64,000 nucleotides of DNA from Ophiodon elongatus (taxonomy: Eukaryota; Chordata; Actinopteri; Perciformes; Hexagrammidae). The DNA lies in the NCBI GenBank assembly GCA_016806645.1, contig JACSYO010001972.1, positions 727,501-791,500 of the forward strand. Reading direction: 5' to 3'. Positions 12,601 through 23,900 of the stretch are shown piece after piece. The translations under genes were made by a program, and so were the position numbers. Position 1 is the first letter of the stretch, and every line of letters starts with the position of its first letter. The notes below the pieces were generated by a model that was given only the letters and a program-made list of their open reading frames with translations, made no database searches and was not told the DNA's origin.

Positions 12601-13940
12601 CTATGGAAACGTAGCGCGTGGGTTAGGGGTGCGTTCCCAAATACAAACCGTTTCTATTGAGGCGACCTGCTTCTTTTTTCCCCTCCTTCTTTTGCTTCTG
12701 CTCGCACACGACGGGACATAAAAACATACCTCGAGAGACTGCTGCACTGCAGCAAAAGCGTCGGAATCAGGTGGCGTGTACAATATGTTTAATAGTCACT
12801 GAAAACGGATATAATGTTTGTAGTTTTAGCCTTGTGTTCTTTGAATTGCCATTTTCCCAGCTGTATATGAAGGTTTCACGAGTTCCCCTGATTTAGCCCA
12901 AATGTATCTGAAAGTTTTATTTAATAAGCACGCACCAAAATAATAAAATAAAAGCAAGCTCCGCCAATTCAATTAAACTGATAGCTGAAAACAAAAACGA
13001 GATATTTTGCGTGCGACTCTACCTGAAAGCTCGTTAACTTCACACAAGACACGCCCACTCATAACACACAACACGAGAGCCCGGTTTTGGTGGGCGTGCC
13101 CCTGAAGTCTGCCCTGTCAGTGATGAAGATAATGGCTTAAAAACAGTGAACGTGATGCACATCGTTGTTTACTTTTAAATTGTATGTAATTCAGCGGGTT
13201 AAGACACACGCGCATTAAAAAGCACGCTCAGACGGGTTACTAGTAGGTTTTTACAATAGTAAAAAAATCGAAATCTTCCGTGCGTCAAATGGAACATTGA
13301 ATGCAACACTTAGGAGTAGAGGTGCATTCAAGACCAAAACTGTTTGTCACATTGTTAATACGCTACATTGACGCACTGTATCATAACAAATCACATTCAG
13401 TAGTAGACAGCCAGTGTGCAACATATGAGTTACATAACACATTAAAAATTACATGAAAATATATTATTTTGAGTGGGCGAGTACTTGGCCCTCTGTTCAA
13501 TGTCTTTAAGTATATACTTTTATATGTAGTACTCAAAACATTGCCTATACAATGTGACTTTTACAGTCTTTTTTTACATTATAACTAAATATACCTGGGA
13601 TTAAGTACTGTTAATATTGGACACAGAGTAGAGACGTATTTATGTAGATCTATTTTCACGAAACATTGTGGCGTCTCTTGACACCGTCACCAGCGACCCA
13701 TCACATCATGGCACCATCAAACTCGGTTCTCCAAGTTTCTCCACCAGTGTTACTGGAAACCCCTCATTCAGTATCACCCAAGAACACTAGATGGCTGTCT
13801 TGCTTCATTTATAAAAAAAACTAAAAAAAAACTGTTGCTCAGTGCAAAACCACAGCCTACAGTCTGACTGCATGAGCCACCTGACTTGGTGACATTCAGA
13901 GGGAAAAGTCGGATGTGTAATAATAAAGCAACTGGATAAA
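12601..13940. other. intergenic DNA between ppp3cc and vps37b
   Basis: Between the ppp3cc promoter and the probable vps37b 3' end. AT-rich with short A runs; I see no exon, RNA gene or clear mobile element here. Confidence 0.5.
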
Positions 13941-16089
13941 AGCAGATACAAAAATCTGAGATTTATTGAACTTGAAAATAGCATTAAATTCCACAGAAAC
14001 ATTCATTATAAGTAAATACCTACAACATTACACTGAAAATATCACCAACCACATATAAAACCATGGAGAAAGAGGATCAGTTGGAACGTAGAGAGCAGCT
14101 AAACAAACAAACAAACAAACAAAGAATTAAAAGAGGAATCATCAGACTGGACAAAAAGAGCAACGGCCATGCACAAAAGAATCATCCATCGTTAGTTGTT
14201 TTTTTTTTTTTGTTGAGAAATGCTGGTTCGTTGCGATTTTGTGTTTTAGCTTCAGCCATTTCTGGAGTTCTGCCGGCTGACCGGTGCGCTTCGCTCGTCC
14301 TGCGGTTCACTTCTGCCTCGAGGCGGGGCGTCATCACCGAGATGTGACGCGGAACATTTCGGAGCCCTGTTATTTCACCAATTAACAAAAAACAAAAATA
14401 ATAACAGCTACAAGAGTACATGCGGGTCGGGGGGTGGGATGTGTTTGGGGGTGGGGATGGGGCGGTGGGGGGGTGGAGGGGCCTGTTCAGTGTGTCGCTC
14501 TGTCCCGGTGTTTCTGCTTCTAGTTGGAGAAGCAAAGCCCGACAGTCAGTCAGATGCCGCCTTTTCCTACCATCTGGCGGAACATGAAATCAGCAGCAGG
14601 AGAAGGAGAGGACCAACTGCTCGGCTTGCTGGGGGTGGGTGGGGGGAGTGTATGGGGGGGGGGGGGTTCTATCCTCAACAGCTGAACATAGAGAAACACG
14701 GCCGGGTTAGTCAGCAGGACGCCATCGACGTCACTTCAGGTGTAGGCACTCGTGGCTCTTCAACAGTGCACAGCGGTTGGGAGGAGAAAAACTCACACCG
14801 GAGGAACAAAAACAAAATATAAAATGGTTCCTCCCAAAGCCAGGTTGACCTCGCAAGTTCCCCCGGGAAGAAAAATCCCCCTTTGCACGTTTACAAAAGG
14901 AGTGTTTGAGCTCGACGTCACAAAACGGACATGTTGGGGAGCGATGGTGCACGGACACGGAGTGGGAGTCTTTGGCGCTCAAGGGTGACGGAAAAAGGGG
15001 GGGGGGGACTCAAAGAACGGTTGCCGCAATCTCCGACCCCAATCCAGGAGGATTTAAGACAAAAGTTTGTTATAAAAACAAAAAAAAAAGGGGAGTGTTG
15101 CATCACAACGGGAACCCACAGAAAAACAACACACGTCAGAAGTGTACTGTATGGCTATACAAAGAGAAATTCCTTCATTTCAGGCTCCAGGGCCGAGTCA
15201 TCTGTTACCAACAGTTCAGCCACTAATCCCGCTCCTTCAACTCACTTCTTTTTTTTTTTTTCGGACCTCTGCCACCGAGACGGGCCGAGCGCGACAGTCA
15301 GCCAACTTGGGACCGGGCGGGTCCGGACTGTCTCCCCCTCTCTCGCTCCTCACCATATTGGAGAGGAGACGCGCCGACCACAGCCCTTCCTTTTACACAC
15401 CAGTTAAATCAGTCTATCATCAACATAACTCCATTAGTATTATAGAATCAAAAAACAGACGCCGACACTCAAATATCTCTATGTACCTTGTGAATTTCTT
15501 TTTAAGATTTCAGAAAAAAATAAGTCACAGCGTAGATGCAGTTTTCGCCTGAATGTATTCGGGGGTTACTGCACAGTAATTAGGGTCTCTCTTTGCTTGC
15601 ATATACATTACCAGTAAGTTAGTATGCTGCGGGTGGAAATGACTAATCAAACCCTTTTTTTTTTTTATGACTTTAGCGTTCCGTAAAAGCTTGAGGAACC
15701 ACTTGTGAAGGGAGGCGAGAGGCGGGCACCGGCAGGAGCTGGAGAAGGCTCTGATACATGGCGAGTCCCAGCTCATTAGACAGCCTGCGCCGGGCCCAGA
15801 GAAAGCGAGGGCCCATCTCGTCTCTCGCTTCTTCTTCTTTTTTTTTTCGTTTGTTGGGAGCGTTAACGGGAGTGAGAGGTGAGAGCGGATCCACAGAGAT
15901 TATCGGAGGTTTAGCTGAGCATGACCAGACCGGCCAATGCGGGTCTGCCCTCTAGCGTTGTGATTGGTCGTATTCCGAGAGAGGCAGACGTCGTAGGAAG
16001 AAAAAAATAATAGTCGTTCTCGGAGGAGTTCCAGTAGTGCAAAGTCCACGACACGCACCCCTCTTGGAGCGGCAACTGCCTGCATTCAT
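13940..16089 (-). other. probable vps37b 3'UTR with poly(A) signal
   Basis: Follows the vps37b stop codon at 16090-16092. The first convincing AATAAA on the minus strand is at 13962-13967 (TTTATT on the plus strand), giving a 3'UTR of about 2.1 kb. The stretch contains long C-rich tracts in the transcript sense (G runs on the plus strand at 14424-14480, 14630-14670 and 14997-15010) and T runs. No other gene was recognised. Confidence 0.45.
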
Positions 16090-17982
16090 CTACTGCATGA
16101 TGAAGCCGGGATGCGGGGCCATGCGGGGCGGGGGCCGCTGAGGCACAGTCGGCGGGTACTGAGAGATGAACTGGGTCGGGTAGCCGGAGGGGACGTTGGG
16201 GAAGGGTTGGCCCGTCCTGGGAGGGATCGGCGGGGACGGCGACGCCGAGTAGAAGGCTTGAGGAAGCTGGGGGGGGGCGGCGGCCGGAGCCGAATTTAGA
16301 ACCGGGGCCGGCTGGGACGGAGGCTTCCTCCTGGGCTGGGCGACGGGAGAGGAGCCGCTGCCGGCCTCGCTGAGGAGGGAGGAGGGCCTGCCCGCTGCCG
16401 ACACATCCTGAGATCGGGAGTTGGGGACGGACGCCTGGGGGAGCCGGTGACCGTTGAGCACCATCTCCTGCAGCTTCTCGATCTTCACCCGTCTCAAGTG
16501 GGCCAGCTTTCTGTTGCTCTGGTAGGCGTCGATGAAGGCATCCAGGGTCATGTCGCCGTCCAGGAAGGAGTCCGCCATGTTCTGTCGGCAGAAGTAAAGA
16601 GATTTGTAACAGTTATACACACACAGAGAGAGAGAGAGAGAGAGACAGGAAACGTGCCTTCTGACTCTTATTTAACACCATGTTTAGAGTCTTAAAGATG
16701 GAAAGGCATCATGGGAATTTACAAAAGGCCAAGGCAAGATGTACAATCTGTTTTAAAATGATCTAATGATTATTTATTTGATAGGTACTATTGAAATAAA
16801 TATAGATAAAAGCGGCGCTACATGTGTGTGATGTTAATCTGAGGTGACAAAAGTCACATGGCAGACAAAGAGGTCAAGGTTCCGCATCATCCCGGGAGCG
16901 GGCATAAGGGAAAACTTCCCAGCATGCACTGGAGAATTAGTGGTTACACTGCGAGTGATGGGGTGTGGCAATCAATCAATATATCCCTTCTGCAAATCCT
17001 GCTAGTCGGGCTAATATGATTGGCAGGTCCCTGGCTGTTCCATCAACTGTGTGTGGTGGTAAACGACAGACCTCATCACGAAATAAGTTTTACTTGACAT
17101 TACAGCATGTGGCTGTTAATTACTGAAGATAAAAGAGGTGTAAAAAATGTAATAATTCTAATAGGCCATGGTCAAATAAAGAATTGCAGTACACACAAAC
17201 TGGGTTTGTACCACTTATACTGTGAGGAACTTTTAAATTGGTTATCAAATGGGTAACACCAAAATAAAAATAAAAGTAGTAACTTATAGATGCTTCGCTC
17301 TACGCTGCAGCTCACGTTGCCGTGGTGTTAAACGGGAGGTATTACCCCCTTCTCGGTAATTATTCATTAATTTATTAACCTAAAATAGCCCTGATGAGCA
17401 GTCATAGACAGGCAACTATTGCAGGTATGAAATGAAGTCGTCCATGGTGAGCGGTGCCACGCTTACCTCCGTCTCCTCCTCTATTTTGGCTCCCTCCGCC
17501 TGCAGCAGGGCCAGCAGAATGTCCAGGGAGGTGTTTCCTGACTTGTGGTCTGTTAAATAACGAGACAGAGGAACGGGGAAATGTTTTATTATTCTGATGA
17601 ACCCCAAACTGAGCTACACGTTACACATGTTGAACGGATGTAAACCACAATTTGGCCTGCAACATTCGAACCGTTAGCATTAAAAAGACAGATGTATCCA
17701 CAGGAAACAATTACAAGTCAGTTATTTCCCTGCGTTTTGACAGCTTCTGTGACAAAGGCCCCTTTTTGTCCACGGAACAGAGCCACAACCACCTTTGCAA
17801 CACAACAATAACGCAATTCATTCGCCTCCTTTTCAACACGACTGGTGTCCCGTTTCCTCGGCGCTCAAAGCAACACAGATGCAATCTGGATTAAGTGTGA
17901 TCAACGGCTAAATGAATATAATATTTTGCCAAGCAAAAAAACAACAACCAAATAATCCCTCAGTAACTTAAACAGAAATGAA

Positions 17983-18037
<55 letters not shown>

Positions 18038-18477
18038 GGCCTGTCGCACAAAGCCGAGGCAGGGTATGTGAACTCTGCCAGTCTCGGCCCTGTGACTGAC
18101 ACATCCCAACGCCACAACGCCTCTCTTGTTTGCCGTGAACTCGCGAAGCCCCACAGAGTCAACAGAAACTGGCTCGGTGTCTCCAAGGAGGGAGGCTGGT
18201 TGTTTTGTTCCTAAGCAGTACTGAAAGTCAACACCAGCTAGGGCTGGGATTATGCACACATACGCGGCTCAGAATTGTCCACTCGGCCTCCACTCCACCG
18301 AGCCCTGACACAATATCGTGGATCTGATTCCAGTAGAGACACCGGTCTAACCCGATATGCCAGTCTACATCGTTTCCACGCACATGCGCTCTGGCTCGGC
18401 CTGACATTGTTTTGGCTCGGTGCGTCAGCCCGGCCCGGGATTTGCATCTCCATTACAGCAAGGCTACCTGCTTGAAG

Positions 18478-18512
<35 letters not shown>

Positions 18513-20845
18513 TGTGTGTGTGTGTGTAACCATGGCGGTGACCAGCAGTCAAAGGAGCGGCTGTAAACACCTCTCGCTCTCTGATTTAAAAAAAACACAA
18601 AGTAGCAATATAACTAAACCTCAAGTGATTTTACTCCGTCGCTAGTCCAACGCATCAACGTTCTTGCAGTTAAACAAGTTTTAAATAACTGGCTAAAAAT
18701 GACAGAATTACATAATTACTTGTCAAACTGGCTGCAGTTTGCCCTGTCACGCTGAGCTCGTCAGAATCCATGAGAACAGGATCAGGGGAACACGCACAGT
18801 GAAAGGCCGCATGACACACGGAGCAGGAACAATGAGTGGCGACGCTACTAATGATTATTAACGTTGCACAACTTGTCTGGTGTCACGTGTCAGCAGGCTG
18901 ACCCGCGAGGGACCAACATGAAGGAGATCTTATGCAACGCGCTGTAGAATTCCCGCCCCTGGAAAAACTGTTTTGAGGGATTCCACAAACAAACAGCCAT
19001 TAGCGAGGCCCGAGACTTCTGTCAAATTGGCCAATTAACTGGTAATAAATAAGAGTGTCGGATGCCAAAAAACTCATGTTGGTTTGCCAAATTTCACTGG
19101 CAGATTTTGATTGAGTAGGAAAAAAAACGTTCCAGGACGCAGCGAGGCGGACTCCTCCTCCGCTCGGCTCTCTGGCCGAGCGGCGAGCCACGGGCACACA
19201 ACACACAAGTCTGGGCCCGGAGATCATGAGACAGCCATTTAGTAAGTGGATCCACATTGACCTCTGCTGTGATTCCCTCCTCTTCCCTCCTCCTCCCTCC
19301 TCCCTCCTCCCTCCTCCCTCTCCTCCCTCCTCCCCCCCCTTTTTTTCCTTTCCTCCTTCCTCCTCCTCCTCCTCCTCTCCTCTTCCTCCTCCTCCTCCTC
19401 CCTCCTCCCTCCTCCCTCTCCTCCCTCCTCCCCCCCCCCCACACCCCTCACCTTCCCTGCCTGCAGGCCCCCGTCATCCACCAGTCCCTCCCGCCCACAG
19501 TGCCTGTTTTACACCAGCTTGCCTGGCAGCACAAAGGCCCCACTGTGGGATGGTGGTGGTGACGGGGCTGCCGCCGGAGTCCAATAGACAGTAAGGCAGA
19601 GGCCGCACATTTCCAAATGGTTGGAGAGGGCGCTGATGTGACTGTATGCAAAAAAAAAAAAAAGAAAAAAACACAGCAAGCTACTGTAGGTCGGATGCTT
19701 CATCTGGGTCAAACGGCTCCATTTCTCTTGGCTGTGAGCGTCGCCGTTCTTCCCCAGCTGCTCTGCACAGAAAATCCATCCATGCTAGGACGGCTGGTGC
19801 ACAGGAGGCGGGGAGGAGGGGGAGGAGAGGGAGGAGGGTGGGGGGGAGAGACACCGGGTAACCTACATTTGACAAAAGCCATCGCTTGCTGACAACACGC
19901 TGCTGCATCGGTGCGTTTAGTCCTGTATGAGGCGGCGCTTGGGACGTTGCCCCGCTTCAGATCGTGAAGCAAAGATCGTCTCGTTGAAGTGAAAGGTCAA
20001 CGAGCACAACTTCCCAGTACGGACACTTAAATCATTTAGGTTCCAAAAGGCACTAATAGCTGAATGGAAAGTTGTTTTCCTTCCTCCGCTCATGTGAATG
20101 AGACCTGGAGGCTGGGCCGAGGGTTGGGAGGCGGGGCTAAAGGAAACGCCAGTTCCCAATCACGGGCCCCATAATGCAGAAGATGGCCAGAAGATCCAGG
20201 TAGCTTTCTCTGAATTCTGTCCTCGAAAGTCAAACTTTTTGAGATGCGTGCACCACTGCAACGCATCGTCATTAAACCGTTTGCAGGATAACTTATGGAA
20301 AAGTTACTCCTCAGTGTTCCCACAAAAGCCAGCAACCCGTGTCAACAGTTAGGTTCAGGAAGCCAAACTACTTGGTTAGGTTTTGGAAGAAGACCAACTA
20401 CGGATGTGCCGTTTCGGCTTGTCCCTCAGAGCCCCGCAGACGGGGAAACATAGTGGCACCAGGCTTTTAGAGTCTGCATGCCTCGCAGGGAGGAAGGCAA
20501 AGTCAAACTTTTATCAGCGTGGCCGAGTAGTCGGCGGGCTATTTTGAGCCGGCTGCTTGGCAACCGGCACATGCGTCACCAAGGTCACGAGCATCGTCAC
20601 TCCCGCTTCTTCACACACACACACACATACACCAGGAAGTACTGTGAAGGTGCGCCTGTTAAGGGTTCTCTTAGCCCGGACTAGCGCTCATGAGATCCTG
20701 CAGCGCAAATCAGATCTGGAACCGGCTCAACCCCTGAAACAGTGAGTTCCACTGGACAGCGGGGGCCTCTGGTTGGAAAGAAGAAGAAGGGCAAGCTTAC
20801 GCCGTCTGATGGGAAACACGAGAAACTGGTGAAACCGGTCTCTTC

Positions 20846-20904
<59 letters not shown>

Positions 20905-23900
20905 ACGCAGGAGAACAAACAAACAAAGGGGGAGGAGAAGAAACAAAAACAGAACAGCACAGCTTCCTCTGAGGACGACTGGCTGAGTCCCTCTAGAACC
21001 GGAGGCAGATCATTTAAGTGTCCGGTTTGTTTTTTTTAACGGCCCAGAACCCTTGTCGCACCTCTCCGTCTGTCCCCGCGTTGGCAGTTTTTATCTGAGC
21101 TGTCACCATCAAATAATCTAAACAATAAATCGTCTTTAGGTTTCAGCGACGGTTCCGTTTTCTGATGATCACGCTGAAGAACAGGAAACGATTCGGTTCC
21201 ACTCCATATTTGAATAAATGGGGACGCGTGCCGGCTTTGTTTTTATCTTTAGAATGTTAATAATACAAGCTTTGGTAAAATCATTAATATCACAAAGTAT
21301 TACGAGGTCGACGGCGCGCGTTGCGTGTTTTTAGTACGTGTGTTTTTAAAGGGGGCGGGGCGATGAGACGAGATGCGAAGAGACGAGATGCGACGAGACG
21401 AGGCAGAGTTGGTCCTCGAAGAAAATGAATAGTTTGCAGGATATTCAACCTTTGCTTCTCTACAATGCATTTAATACTTGACTTGTTTCTTCACTGGACT
21501 CGTACAGAAGGCAGTAAAGTCGGCCATGAATATGAGATACGAGTTTACAGATAGATGGCATTGTGGAGGTCGGTTTATGACGTTTTGCCGGTTACACTCG
21601 TCCCCCTTTTTCTTCTTCACGGTTCACGTTGTTCGTATATCGCAATGAATTGCGCGTTGAGCGTGAACGCCTTTGCGCGTAGGCTCGTGTCTCGGTGCCA
21701 ATCGGCGGTTAGCAAAAGCAGATTCAATTTCGATACTTGGTGATAAAAATTCAGCACCCCGGTTCAGACTTTGCATCGTCGCGATGCACTTTTGACTGGT
21801 ACTGCATCATATTGGGTCAGATTTCTCTAATTGAAGCTCGTCCCGCATGCATTTCGTCTACGTATCGGTTTTCCAATGACTTCATGGACAAGAGTGCTGA
21901 AATTCGGTACGGGCTGGGGAAAACATTAAAAATTCAAGGCGCCGAGAGGAACCAATCAATAACCGTTTGTATTTTTCCTCCCCGCCATGCGACAGCGTGT
22001 CCCGCTGCTGTACCTAGGGTGGACTTGCGGAGCTGGTACGACTCGAAGCCCTCCTGGAGACAGTTGTAGCGCTTGGTGAGCTCGTCCTTCTTGTGGTCCA
22101 GTCTGGGCTGCAGGGCCAGGTTCTGCTCCGCCAGGGTTCGGTTGCTGACCAGCGTGGTCTCCTTGCTCTGCTGGACGTCCTGCATCTACAAGGGGACGAG
22201 ACAAAAAAAAAAACAGTGTTAGAAAAATAAAAAAAGTTAGTTGTACTTTTTTTTCCCCTTTCATGCTGGATTCAAACTGAACCCAGGTGAGAAGAAGACC
22301 TTTCCTCGGCAAAGAATATTGATTCTTTGCTGAGAAAAAAAAAGAAAGAAAGTAGTGAATATTAAATATGAATCATAGCACTTAACCTGCCAGTTTTTTT
22401 TTTCCCCACACAGCTCCCACGAGCCTTCTCACGTATTTTTAGAAAGACGAGCCGTGAGAACAAATGTGTCAGAGCTGTTAAAAAAAAATAAAAAAAATCA
22501 CCAGCTTCTCTTTACGACGAGGAAAAGGAAACTTCATGACTTTTTTTTACAACCGCTTATCGTTTTATTTCAGCAGCCTGATGCGTCTCAATTGTGCAAC
22601 GTAGAGCACAAAGGATACAGACAATCAAGTCAATCAATGGCTGCCCTGTTACTAAACAATTAACCCTTTCCAGGAAAGACACACAAATAAAATAAACACA
22701 GGTGTCTCTAATAATAATAATAATAATCATGGCTGCATTCCATTCAGGTGTGCTGGTAACTACAGAAGTGTAAAAATGCCACTCACCGCCAGGTTGCCTC
22801 TAAATGAAATCAAATATCAGCACAAACACAATTAGGGCTCCAGCTAACGATTTGATCGATTTGTCTCTGAAATGTCAGAGCACGAGGCTCATTTAGTAAG
22901 TTATGGTTCCGCTTAGATTCCCCAAGCGGACCGTAGAGCGGCGCCGGCGTGAGGGCGTGGCTACCTCGAGACAGAGTGGTCGCTGTCCGGGTGTTGTCCG
23001 TGTCTCGGCCTTCGGGCTTTAACCCTTTCACCGTGGGTTATCAGTACACGGAAAGTTCAATTGTAACATTTTGTTTGATTCAGCGTTCGGTTGCACTTAG
23101 CTCCGCCCTCTCGTTTTACTTCCGGTTGCAAAAAGAAAAAACCAAGATGCAAAAATGCTGATCTCGAGGCTTCATAACGGCAGTCTAGAAACCAGCGGGT
23201 GACGTCACGGTGACTACGTCCACTTCTTATATACAGTCTGCGTTTATAACAAAGAGAAGCAAATCGTGCCACTTGAGAAGTGGGATCCTGATAATATGTA
23301 GCCCCTCCCCCCTTTTTGCTTGAAAAAAAAAAAAAAAAAGTGTCTCCTGCTACTTCTCCAATGACTCATTTCACACATCCAACCAACATATTGAATGTGC
23401 AAATATAACCAGGATTGGGCACCAAGAAGGAAAACTCTAAAACTACAGCGCAGAGCGGTTTCTAAAAGTGACCCGAGGCCGGCCGGACCGACCAGGAAAA
23501 CAGTTCACGCGAGGAAACGCGGCTAAACGTGCCCGTAGTGCCGCTCCGCTTTGCACCGTCGTATCCCGAGGAGACCGCCGGCCCTTCCTTTTAGACAGAG
23601 CCGATTCGCCGGGGGCCCGCTGGAGAAGGAGACCTTTAAATAGCATCCGTAACGGCAGGCTTGTTCTGTCAAACCGAGCACCTGGGGAGGGAGGGGTGGG
23701 GGGGGGGGTAATCACAGGAAATGTAGGTTAAGAGCTCGTCTGGATGGACCACAGACTTGGATTTTTTTGGAGAGCTGGTGGAGCAGCCCAACCACAAACA
23801 GACACAGGTCGCTGTAGTAATACGCCTCTAAAATTAGAAGCACATTTTGTTTGCCTCAGCAATTCTTAGCATCATCTCCTGTGTGATATTGCATTTGAGA

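Noticed and set aside
19094..19594. Several long Pro/Ser-rich or Gly/Arg/Glu-rich frames on both strands
   Set aside because: All come from the polypyrimidine tract in vps37b intron 2.
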